NCBI RefSeq assembly: GCF_024722015.1
Contig: NZ_JANQBD010000044.1
Span: 1-52,992 of the forward strand
Direction: 5' to 3'
From: Paenibacillus radicis (ex Xue et al. 2023)
GTDB lineage: Bacteria; Bacillota; Bacilli; Paenibacillales; NBRC-103111
Length of the DNA: 52,992 bases
Numbering within the stretch: the stretch's first letter is position 1; each line of letters starts with the position of its first letter. The notes under the pieces are model-generated. The model saw nothing but the letters and a program-made list of their open reading frames with translations, had not been told where the DNA came from and ran no database searches. Shown here in pieces: positions 7,577-15,890 of this stretch. The translations under genes were made by a program, and so were the position numbers.

Positions 7577-10500
7577 TTAATTCTTTGGATTCATATTTAA
7601 AATTCTATAGAGGAGCACGGCTGCCTCCGCTCTTGATGCGCTGTTATGCGGGTTCAGATGGGGACCCTCTCCTTCCACGATGCCTGCATGGACCATGAAA
7701 GCAATACTTTCAGCAGCATATGGAGCAATATCCGCTTTATCTGCAAATGAGTCCAAAGCTTTATTATTGGCATCCGTATTCTCTTTGCCAACTAGCTTCA
7801 ACGCCCTTGCGCAAATAACCATAAAGTCTTGTCTAGAGATTTCTTCCTTAGGGTTAAAGTTCTGCACTCCCGTTCCTTCCACGACCCCCAGCTGTTTTGC
7901 GATCCCAATCGCGTTGTAATAATAATCGGATTTGGATACATCGCCAAAATTGGAATCGAAAGAAGCTTTTAAACCCAAAGCTCTGACGATCAGCAGTAAA
8001 GCATCCGCCCGAGTAACTTGCGCCTCTGGTGAAAACTTCTGAGCCGCGGTTCCCTCGATTATTCCTTTGGAGGCCAGCGATTCAATCGCTTCACGAGCCC
8101 AAGAATAAGTTCGAATATCCTCAAATGTTACAGCTGACGGACGATTTGTTTCTGGTTTCGTTTCTTGCCGTACATCCGGGCTATTCACCGTTGGTACTGG
8201 CGCTGGGTTTCCGGTGTCGATTGCTGCTTGATTTGATGATGATTTCGATGAAGAGCCGGAAGCATGATCCCTTGTCACTACCAATTTATATAAGGTCACA
8301 CTATTCCCATCCTCCGCCGTTACTGCAATCGTAAATAAATTATCCCCAATGGCTAAATTGAGCGTATTCGAGCTCCCTGATGATATAACCTGATCGTTCA
8401 AGGTCATTTTTTTATAATTTAATGACGCTGCTGTTGGTAGTAAAGTGATGCTGCTTACATTAAACCTGACCCTTGCCGTATAGTTCGTCACATCCGATGC
8501 AAACCCCGGAGAAAGATCGGCTGAACCTATCATGAGCTTGCCTAACCTGGAATCATTAGAAGTCTCAGGTGGTGTAACCGGTTTAGGAGCTCTAGTAATG
8601 ATCACTGTATAAACAGTTTCTGCCAAGCCATCCTCTGCGGTAATAGAGATTTTGAATACATTCTCCCCGACAATCAAAGGTTTGACAACTGGGATACCGG
8701 ATGGCATCTCCTGCTCGTTCACCTTAATTATCCGATATAACGGTGAATTAGCTGTCGGTGTAAGCTGGATGCTTTCAAATCCATGGTCCACGGAAACATT
8801 ATACTCTTTCACATCTGGACTAAAGCTGAGTGGCAGCGAGCCTGAATTCAGAGTTAAATTGTTTAATGTCGAATCCGTGCTTGCTGGAGTTACAACGACG
8901 GTCACCGTATAGTTGGCCTCAGAGCCATCTGCTGCAATAACGGTATAAATCACAGGATTGGTAAAATTATTAACCGTTACTCCACTTGCTTGTAATTGAC
9001 CATTCGCTTTCAATCCGCTTCCGGTAATCTGGAAAGATGCGGTTAACTGTGTTACATCTGTGCCGTAAGGAACCGTGAGATTAACGGTTTTGGCAGCTTC
9101 ATTGATGGTTCCAGTGCTGTTCGGTTTCGTAAAAGCAAACTGCGACAACACTTTCTCGTTACTAAGAGCAACACGAGTATTTAATGTGTACGTCTCATAG
9201 TAACCGTTGCTCGCGTAGACGGAAACCGAAACCGGCTGCATCTGCGTAGGACTTAACGAGCTGAAGGTGTAAGTATTTCCACTGCTGAGCGGCACTCCGT
9301 TAAACTTAACGGTTTGGCCGTTTGTTACATAAGTGATTGCCTGGGTCAGGCTCGACCCGTAAGGCAAGCTAACCGTTGCCGAGTAAGCAGCATCGCTCAC
9401 GGTTGCGGCTCTGCCTCCTATGCTCAAGGACGGAAGGGCGCTCAGCACCGATGTCTTGAGCGTATATTTCTGGATGCGTCCGCTCTCCGCATATACAGCT
9501 ACCGTAACCGGCTGCCATTGGCTCCGTGAGATGGGGGTAAACATCAACGAATCGCCGCTGTTCAACGCATTTCCGTTTATTTTTACAGAGGCGCCTGTTG
9601 TAGTAAACGCAATCGGCTGATTGAGCGGCGCACCATAAGGCAAGGTTACATTGGCTGACAAGGTCGGGAGCGTTATAACAGAAGATGCGCCTCCAACTTG
9701 CAAGGTCGATAAGCCAGCCTGGTCATTAATTAAAGAAATAATAGTCACATTGTCCATGTACATTTTTCCACCTGAGCCTGCAGCAACAGATACGGATTGA
9801 ATTGAGCTTGATGCACTTAAAAAAGCGATCTCTGCGGCTCCCAAAACATCATCTATATAGAAATCACTAGTTCCTTTGTTAGTATCGGACACAACCGTAA
9901 TCGCATACCACTGGTTAGCGTTATAATTGGTCACAAGTGGAGCATAAGTTCCATCCAGCTTCTGATAGCTGATATTCCCGGAATTCGTATAAATGCGAGC
10001 AACTGCGCCTGCCGGGCCGTTCAATGCTACTCCGGCATTATCCGATTTGGCTGGAAGCATCATTTTAAACTTCTCGATCACAATATTCGATTGCGGAGTA
10101 AATGTCTTAACAGCTGTCATTCCGCCAGCAGCGCTCGCGGCATCCACCAGCATGCTTGGGTCAGCAGCTGAAGGAATAGCTTGCACCTTAATGCTTCCTC
10201 CACTACCGGCCACGTTCCATCCAGTTGGAGAACTTCCCGCAGTTTGCGTTGTAAAAGTCTCGTCCAGCTTCAAAGGCCCTTCCACATCGTCAATATACAT
10301 CGTACCTGCTCCTGAGGCCCCGGTGCTTGCCGTAAAGGCGCCGACATATGCGGAGCTTGTTCGAAACGGAATCCCTCCTGGCGTAGTTAACAAGACATCA
10401 TTGACGTAAATTTGAGCCAAGCCTGTAGTTGTATCTGCAACCAGCTTGACTGTATACCAGGTTTTGGGGCTGTATGAAGTAGTGCTTGCTACATTAGCCG

Positions 10501-13500
10501 CCCCGTTCTTGTACCCCAGCTTACCTGTCATAGTCATGAAGGTCACAATAGGGTTGCCTGCCGTATCCGCCAGCCCTAAATTGGCATATTCAATGTTCGC
10601 ATCCTGCATGAATTTGGCTTTGACGATGATGATACCGCTTTGTGGAGTTATGCTTTTCGAAATGGTGACAGAGTTTGGAGTTACCGATGATGTATTAATC
10701 GTATCAACCATTTTGATAACCTTGCTGGTGCCCACAGAAGGCATCTGCACGGATGAGGATAGAGCCCCATTACTTCCCGAATAATCTGCGCTAAAAACCC
10801 AATCTACAGGCTTCGAGCCAATTGCGGCAGTATTAAAATTATCATTTAACAAAGAGGTCTGAGGGAAATCCACCTGCAGCATATAATTCGTCTCTCGGCC
10901 ATCCGCCCCTGTAACGATAATAGGTACTGGAATTGCGGCATTAGTGCCTGGAGGGAGCGTAAAGCTGTAGCTGTCTCCGTTAAGAAGCGGAGTCCCATTG
11001 ATCTTGAAATTGGCTACATTCGATATAAATCCTATGGACTGCGTCAGCGAAGAACCAGGAGGCATACTGACGGAGAGCGTTGTCCGATCGCTGCTGAAAT
11101 TGGCAAATGTGCCGCCAATGGTAACCGTACTTAGGATCGGCGTACCATCGTCGGTTAGAGCAAGCTTGGTTTTAAACGTCTTGCCTTTGGAGCCTGACAC
11201 ATTCACGGCCAGCTTGATGGTAGGACTTGTTTGCATTACCGTTACCCCATTGTCTGCGGATATGGTACGGAAAGCGGACCGGTTAATCTCTACATTAATC
11301 GTTCCTGTGTTCAACTGCGTAGGATCACTTACCGCCACTTCCAGCTGGTTATTGGATTCAAGCACCATAACTGACGCCTTCTTGTTGCTGGAAATAAAAT
11401 CAACCCCATCGAGCTTTACTGCATAAGACTTATCGTTCCAGAAATTGGCACCGGCTGCGCCGGTTTTTATTTCCTGCACCGCTTGTGCATCCGGAGAGTT
11501 TTCCAGTACCTTGATGTCCGGATTTTGCGCATATCTCGTTACTTCATCACTTGTTTTATTAGGCAAAATAACATATTGATAGCTTGCATCTATCGGATTG
11601 CTTCCGTGATTCATCGTTAACGTCACAAAGTTCTTGGTAACATCCTCGGTATCAATAAATTTGGCATAGCTGTTGGATTGAACCCATTGGTCCGTTCTTG
11701 CTTCACGAAGGCCGCTAACGGCAGTTGGCATTGGAAAATAATACCCCACATCTGAACCCGGAACGTTTCCTTCCAAAGATATCGTACTTACGCTGGACAT
11801 CGTTTCGTTCCAGCCCAAATCGCCAGGCTTGACGGTTCCGTTCACAGTCAGCTTATTGTCGGCGCTATCTTTAATCTTCCGGTTGTCGATGGTAGTCTCG
11901 ATCGTCCGATTGTCCGTGCTGTTGATTGCGGAGCCCAGCGCCACGATTTCATCATCGAACATAAACCATGATTTCTTGGCCTTCAGTGTACTGCTCCATG
12001 CAGCAAGCTGCATACCGGACAGGCCGTACAAATCAGCAGCTTCTGCACCACCGAACGTACTTCCGACGCTTGTTCCGCCAACCCAGGACTGTCCGGTTGA
12101 CGTGCTCTGCCCGGATGCATCGGTCCTTGTCCTTACATCTGTTGTTGTGCCTGGAAGCCGCTTTTTATCCACAGTACCCCAATACTCATCACTGTACTGT
12201 CCCAAATCATCGGTGTACAGATGTGTCATGCCGTCTCCGGTATACCAGCCCTTCAGGTTTTCGCCATTGATTGATTCATACCTGTAGATACGGCTCGAAG
12301 ACATCGCGATTCCGAACCCAAAGCCCGGCCGCAGGTGAACCGTCCGGTCCATATTAGGGAACTGCATGTTAGCCGTGTATTCTCCTCGCGGTGCCACCTG
12401 AGGATCGTTCGCGATCTGCTTGCCCAGCACGAGGAAATAAGTCGGTGTCCCCTCATAATAGCTGCTGAATGTGTCGGCCTGTATCCAGTATTTAATCATA
12501 CTTTTTAATCGGGATGCGTGCGGCTCGGGGGCAAACTGCGCCAGTTGAATCATCGGATTCATCATCACGTGGCCTGCCTTATGGTCCTGCTTGTTACGTC
12601 TGGACATTTCTCTGCCGCGGATCATATTCATTAATGCCCCTTTGTAAATAAACGGTTCAAAGGAATCGTACATCCATTTATACAAATTGGATACTTTAGG
12701 GGACTTTACTTCCCAAGTGGAGCCGCTCAGCTCATACAGGAATGGGACCAGTGTGTCTACAAGCGACGTCCCATAACCTCCATTATATGGATGAGCCGTG
12801 TGTTGGATGAAGGAGCCGTCCGTGTAGAAGCCATCCCCTGTAGTGACGTAATCAAACAAGGGATTAATCGCATCACGAGAAGCAGCGATTTTGGCGCTGT
12901 CTTTAACGGCAATACCACGAATTGCCACAACCATCGACTTCCACATGAGATTGGCTCCCGTTGCTGTACTCCCTCCGTAAAATTGTGTAGGATCAGGAGC
13001 ACGCTTCTCGATCGCTCTCGCATAATTAGTGAGCTGCGTCGCCGACAGCTCTGAGTACATTAAGACGATCGAATTGTTTAATGTTAACGGTGTGCCTATC
13101 TCCCAGTCATACCAGTTCCCTGTTTGTGCGATGGTTTCCTTGTATTTATTGGCGTACAGCCAATCGAGTCCATCCAGAATTGCAGAACGCAGGGTCGAAT
13201 CCTGATAAAGCGGTACTCCCAGAGATGAATAAGCTAAGGCCATGCTTTCCAGCCTTCCGTAGCTTAAAGTCATTGGACTGGATACATTTTGACCTGTAAG
13301 TCCCGCATCGTCTAAATCTACCCAAAGATACTTCCGTGTCGGTGACGCAGGAATCATAGTCTCCAAGGCTTCCTTCGCGGCAGCGTTAATTTTCTCCAGG
13401 TTTTTAATCACATCGGGATCCTGTGCCGAATAATTGCCTCCTAAGAGGTACGATTTCCACTTCAATCTTAATTGATCGAATTCATCGGGAGCCCCCCCAT

Positions 13501-13600
13501 CAGCATAAACAGCAGGAGCCGGAAGAAAGGGAACGAACAGGCTGAACAGCAGTGTCATGCTTAGAGCTAAACAAATCAATGAATAATGCTTACGATGCAT
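7577..13600 (-). CDS. SLH-anchored polysaccharide lyase family 8 enzyme, 2007 residues
   Basis: Secreted endolyase of the hyaluronate/chondroitin AC/xanthan lyase family. A signal peptide (about 1-34) precedes the alpha/alpha-toroid catalytic domain. The catalytic set is intact: N217 (TGANLMW), H267 (SFIQHTAH), Y276 (YNGGYG) and R330 (MIRGRE). The N-to-H distance of 50, H-to-Y of 9 and Y-to-R of 54 match my recollection of characterised PL8 enzymes. PL8 beta-sandwich regions run to about 830. Next come a cadherin-like domain (830-915), two jelly-roll modules of about 190 residues (920-1110 and 1110-1290), several cadherin-like repeats (1300-1775) and three SLH domains (1820-2000) for cell-wall attachment. 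The ATG at 13598-13600 is chosen because GAGGAG lies 7 nt upstream; two earlier in-frame ATGs overlap that site. Polymer specificity is not decidable here. Confidence 0.9.
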   Translation of the reverse strand: MHRKHYSLICLALSMTLLFSLFVPFLPAPAVYADGGAPDEFDQLRLKWKSYLLGGNYSAQDPDVIKNLEKINAAAKEALETMIPASPTRKYLWVDLDDAGLTGQNVSSPMTLSYGRLESMALAYSSLGVPLYQDSTLRSAILDGLDWLYANKYKETIAQTGNWYDWEIGTPLTLNNSIVLMYSELSATQLTNYARAIEKRAPDPTQFYGGSTATGANLMWKSMVVAIRGIAVKDSAKIAASRDAINPLFDYVTTGDGFYTDGSFIQHTAHPYNGGYGTSLVDTLVPFLYELSGSTWEVKSPKVSNLYKWMYDSFEPFIYKGALMNMIRGREMSRRNKQDHKAGHVMMNPMIQLAQFAPEPHASRLKSMIKYWIQADTFSSYYEGTPTYFLVLGKQIANDPQVAPRGEYTANMQFPNMDRTVHLRPGFGFGIAMSSSRIYRYESINGENLKGWYTGDGMTHLYTDDLGQYSDEYWGTVDKKRLPGTTTDVRTRTDASGQSTSTGQSWVGGTSVGSTFGGAEAADLYGLSGMQLAAWSSTLKAKKSWFMFDDEIVALGSAINSTDNRTIETTIDNRKIKDSADNKLTVNGTVKPGDLGWNETMSSVSTISLEGNVPGSDVGYYFPMPTAVSGLREARTDQWVQSNSYAKFIDTEDVTKNFVTLTMNHGSNPIDASYQYVILPNKTSDEVTRYAQNPDIKVLENSPDAQAVQEIKTGAAGANFWNDKSYAVKLDGVDFISSNKKASVMVLESNNQLEVAVSDPTQLNTGTINVEINRSAFRTISADNGVTVMQTSPTIKLAVNVSGSKGKTFKTKLALTDDGTPILSTVTIGGTFANFSSDRTTLSVSMPPGSSLTQSIGFISNVANFKINGTPLLNGDSYSFTLPPGTNAAIPVPIIVTGADGRETNYMLQVDFPQTSLLNDNFNTAAIGSKPVDWVFSADYSGSNGALSSSVQMPSVGTSKVIKMVDTINTSSVTPNSVTISKSITPQSGIIIVKAKFMQDANIEYANLGLADTAGNPIVTFMTMTGKLGYKNGAANVASTTSYSPKTWYTVKLVADTTTGLAQIYVNDVLLTTPGGIPFRTSSAYVGAFTASTGASGAGTMYIDDVEGPLKLDETFTTQTAGSSPTGWNVAGSGGSIKVQAIPSAADPSMLVDAASAAGGMTAVKTFTPQSNIVIEKFKMMLPAKSDNAGVALNGPAGAVARIYTNSGNISYQKLDGTYAPLVTNYNANQWYAITVVSDTNKGTSDFYIDDVLGAAEIAFLSASSSIQSVSVAAGSGGKMYMDNVTIISLINDQAGLSTLQVGGASSVITLPTLSANVTLPYGAPLNQPIAFTTTGASVKINGNALNSGDSLMFTPISRSQWQPVTVAVYAESGRIQKYTLKTSVLSALPSLSIGGRAATVSDAAYSATVSLPYGSSLTQAITYVTNGQTVKFNGVPLSSGNTYTFSSLSPTQMQPVSVSVYASNGYYETYTLNTRVALSNEKVLSQFAFTKPNSTGTINEAAKTVNLTVPYGTDVTQLTASFQITGSGLKANGQLQASGVTVNNFTNPVIYTVIAADGSEANYTVTVVVTPASTDSTLNNLTLNSGSLPLSFSPDVKEYNVSVDHGFESIQLTPTANSPLYRIIKVNEQEMPSGIPVVKPLIVGENVFKISITAEDGLAETVYTVIITRAPKPVTPPETSNDSRLGKLMIGSADLSPGFASDVTNYTARVRFNVSSITLLPTAASLNYKKMTLNDQVISSGSSNTLNLAIGDNLFTIAVTAEDGNSVTLYKLVVTRDHASGSSSKSSSNQAAIDTGNPAPVPTVNSPDVRQETKPETNRPSAVTFEDIRTYSWAREAIESLASKGIIEGTAAQKFSPEAQVTRADALLLIVRALGLKASFDSNFGDVSKSDYYYNAIGIAKQLGVVEGTGVQNFNPKEEISRQDFMVICARALKLVGKENTDANNKALDSFADKADIAPYAAESIAFMVHAGIVEGEGPHLNPHNSASRAEAAVLLYRILNMNPKN

Positions 13601-13624
13601 GTGATATCTCCTCATCATTTTTTA

Positions 13625-13666
13625 TTAGATGCTCTTTATGTAATTAAATGTCTGTTGATAGAACAT
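13625..13666 (-). CDS. Possible 13-residue leader peptide upstream of the PL8 gene
   Basis: An ideal ribosome binding site (AAAGGAGG) stands 5 nt before an ATG at 13664-13666. The frame encodes MFYQQTFNYIKSI and then a TAA at 13625-13627. The stop lies 24 nt before the lyase start, whose own binding site is in the gap. The Shine-Dalgarno match is better than that of most real genes here. It could be a translated leader that couples or regulates lyase synthesis, or a chance ORF behind an mRNA-stabilising SD. Translation is not shown. Confidence 0.4.
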   Translation of the reverse strand: MFYQQTFNYIKSI

Positions 13667-13881
13667 ATGTCCCTCCTTTCAAGAAAACCAAGCCCCAGAT
13701 TACAGATGCACGTTACAATGTTACATGGCAGTCGGTTGAACCCCCTGAGGGACTCGCCTTCATCGCCATATTTACATCCGTACATTCTCGTATCCGGCAT
13801 GGATGTCATCTTTCCTGCTCATGCACACGGTAACCGTTTCAAATTGTGAAACATCGTACTAATCCTTTTCTTTGAATAAAC

Positions 13882-13895
13882 TGTAAACGTTTTCC
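13882..13895. promoter_or_regulatory. cre-like catabolite control site upstream of the PL8 gene
   Basis: TGTAAACGTTTTCC matches the CcpA-binding consensus (TGNAANCGNWNNCW) at all fixed positions but the last. It lies about 280 nt before the lyase start codon. CcpA repression of polysaccharide lyases by better sugars is the expected logic in Bacillota. The gene-free stretch 13667-14702 otherwise holds the hairpins listed separately and no supportable gene. Confidence 0.4.
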
Positions 13896-14356
13896 AAGTT
13901 CCCGTTCACAATGGTATCCGAGGCTCTAGTTGCGTTCAATAATCAGCAGCGCTCCACTTGCTTTTTTCCAGTGAATCTTGAAGCCGGCAAGCTTAATAAT
14001 CACTAGCGGCTCCATACCTAATCTTTGAAAGCAGGTTACATCAAACGAAAAACTATAGATGGAAAGCGTGGTTTATTAACTATTAATTCCTTGCCCTCCA
14101 TTTCGCAATATCCAATGTAAGCGTTTTAAATTATTAACAAAGCTAATTGTAAGTAGTTTTTGAGCGAAACGTAACATGATTAGTTTTAGAACTATTTGTA
14201 GATTTTTTAGGACTTTGATGAGCATTTTACTTTTTATAAGAGGATTATCTGGTTCACCGTTCTTTGTGGAGGAGCATGATGCATGTTCATTGAGCATATC
14301 GAGGTTATTTGAGGTAATTAGGGTTTATAGAGAAAACAATCTGCATAGCTTACATA

Positions 14357-14388
14357 CAAAAAAAACACCTCGCGGCGTCCTTGGTGTT
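14357..14388 (-). terminator. Minus-strand hairpin with long T tract
   Basis: On the minus strand AACACC (14388-14383) pairs with GGTGTT (14369-14364) and is followed by about nine T residues with a single G-free run. It would stop transcription escaping from the regulator gene at 14703 before it reaches the PL8 promoter region. Confidence 0.6.
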
Positions 14389-14521
14389 AGGGTGGAGGCT
14401 TACATCACGTCTGAAATTGAACGCCTATGCGCTGATATTAACGAAACCTGCAACTCCTAACAACGATTATTTAAGTGAGCATATCATTAGCGGACGTAAT
14501 CGTTCCTCTATAGTATGGAAA

Positions 14522-14578
14522 GCACAAAAAACAGAGAGATAGAGGAAGAACTAATTCCGTTATCTCTCGTTTTTGTGC
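14522..14578. terminator. Long near-perfect palindrome, bidirectional terminator
   Basis: Outer arms GCACAAAAA and TTTTTGTGC (14522-14530 and 14570-14578) enclose GAGAGATA and TATCTCTC (14534-14541 and 14561-14568). A small inner GGAA/TTCC pair lies within. Both strands therefore read as a GC-containing stem followed by T residues. It lies about 125 nt after the stop of the regulator gene. Confidence 0.7.
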
Positions 14579-14676
14579 ATAATATTCAAGATTCGCCCCA
14601 CATGACGGAATTCCGACTTCCGCTATGGCCATAAATTGGAGGTGGTAGACTAAATAACGGAATTTTCTGTTCCGTT
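14555..14676. repeat. Cluster of ACGGAA/TTCCGT palindromic motifs
   Basis: The core ACGGAA occurs repeatedly in either orientation: TTCCGT at 14555-14560, within the perfect palindrome CGGAATTCCG near 14605-14615, and in a stem AACGGAA (14656-14662) with TTCCGTT (14670-14676). The density within about 120 nt is far above chance. It looks like a copy of a dispersed palindromic intergenic element, but other copies cannot be seen in this window. Confidence 0.45.
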
Positions 14677-14702
14677 CAGGACCTTTTTTAGACACACATA
14701 GC

Positions 14703-15890
14703 CTAACACGAATCCAACGTATGCACTCCGGACCCCTGCCGAAATTCCGAAGGAGTAACGCCGTACTTCTTGCGGAACACCTGGGTAAAGTGGCGCATAT
14801 CCTTATAGCCGATTCGCTCGGCTATATCGGCAAGCTTTAGCTTCGGATTGGCTAACAGCAGCTTAGCTTGATCCAATCGCAGCTGAATAACATATTCTTT
14901 GAAGCCTTGACCGGTCTTCTGCTTGAATAGCTGGCTGAAGTAGACCGGATTCAGATAAACGATAGCCGCCACCTTCTCAAGCGACAGCTCCTCCTGATAG
15001 TGGCTGCGGATATACTGCTGTGCAACCTCCACCGCGCGATCCCCTCCACTCACATAATGCTCGTAGATTTGTATCGTTGATGCTTGGCGCATGCGCTGCA
15101 CTTCCTCCGGCACGGCCTCGAAATGCTGAATCCTCTCGGTATGCATAATCTGGAATGGCACCCGCAAATACTTGATAAGATGCGTGCGCAGCTCGGACAA
15201 CAGCTCAGGCAAACTCGCCTCGTTCTGGAGCGTGATCAGGCCAAGCAAGCTCTGGCTGTCATGGACAGTGACAAAGCCTCTGCCATAGCGCTCGATCAGC
15301 TCTGCCATTACATTCTCAATGATGAAGTTCTCCAGGCGAACAGGCTTGTCGGATTCCATCTTGACCATGATCAAGCGGAAGTGCGGATGCTGGTCTATGA
15401 TCGGTCCCATGTCAATACGTCCCGTATCAAGTCCAGCCGCAAACCGTTGAAAAACGGCTTCCTGCAAGTACTTGCGATTCCTCTTCAACACCTCTGCTTC
15501 TTCAGTCAGTTCGGTTTCCTTGACAATTTCCATGCTTAGCTTATCAATCATCTCAGTGAGCATTTCCTTGCCGATAGGCTTAAGCAGATAATCCTTAGCC
15601 CCGAGACGTACAGCTTCCTGAGCATAAGCGAATTCGGAATAAGCCGAAATGACAACCCATTTGAGATGCGGATGCCGATGACGGGAGACGTTCATCAGCT
15701 CCAGTCCCGTCATACCGGGCATCAGAATATCTGTCAGCACGATATGGATACGATGCTCATGCAGAAGCGAAATCGCTTGCTCGGCATTAGCCGCGTGGTG
15801 AATTCGGTATTGGGGAAACCGATTGTGCAGCGTCCGCTGAATACCTTCACGAATAACCGTTTCATCATCAACGATAAGGATCTGAATCAT
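14703..15890 (-). CDS. YesN-type response regulator (REC plus AraC-type HTH)
   Basis: This 395-residue cytoplasmic regulator is paired with the kinase encoded directly upstream. The receiver domain (1-120) has the acidic pair D8/D9, phospho-acceptor D54 in LTDILMPG and K104 in LLKPIG. A divergent middle segment follows, then two helix-turn-helix motifs of AraC type at about 290-390, ending QVFRKKYGVTPSEFRQG. Its start overlaps the kinase gene by 23 nt with AAAGGAG 10 nt upstream, which indicates coupled expression. It is the last gene of the operon SBP-permease-permease-kinase-regulator and probably activates that operon, and perhaps the neighbouring PL8 gene, on sensing a sugar. Confidence 0.9.
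   Translation of the reverse strand: MIQILIVDDETVIREGIQRTLHNRFPQYRIHHAANAEQAISLLHEHRIHIVLTDILMPGMTGLELMNVSRHRHPHLKWVVISAYSEFAYAQEAVRLGAKDYLLKPIGKEMLTEMIDKLSMEIVKETELTEEAEVLKRNRKYLQEAVFQRFAAGLDTGRIDMGPIIDQHPHFRLIMVKMESDKPVRLENFIIENVMAELIERYGRGFVTVHDSQSLLGLITLQNEASLPELLSELRTHLIKYLRVPFQIMHTERIQHFEAVPEEVQRMRQASTIQIYEHYVSGGDRAVEVAQQYIRSHYQEELSLEKVAAIVYLNPVYFSQLFKQKTGQGFKEYVIQLRLDQAKLLLANPKLKLADIAERIGYKDMRHFTQVFRKKYGVTPSEFRQGSGVHTLDSC

Noticed and set aside
14076..14297. 73-codon minus-strand open frame upstream of the PL8 gene
   Set aside because: No ribosome site, unremarkable Leu/Lys/Ile-rich peptide, and no family resemblance.
14176..14460. 94-codon plus-strand open frame
   Set aside because: No ribosome binding site, no recognisable domain, and it spans a minus-strand terminator hairpin.
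14471..14695. 74-codon minus-strand open frame
   Set aside because: It is laid across the long palindrome and the ACGGAA repeats and has no binding site. The sequence is better explained by those elements.
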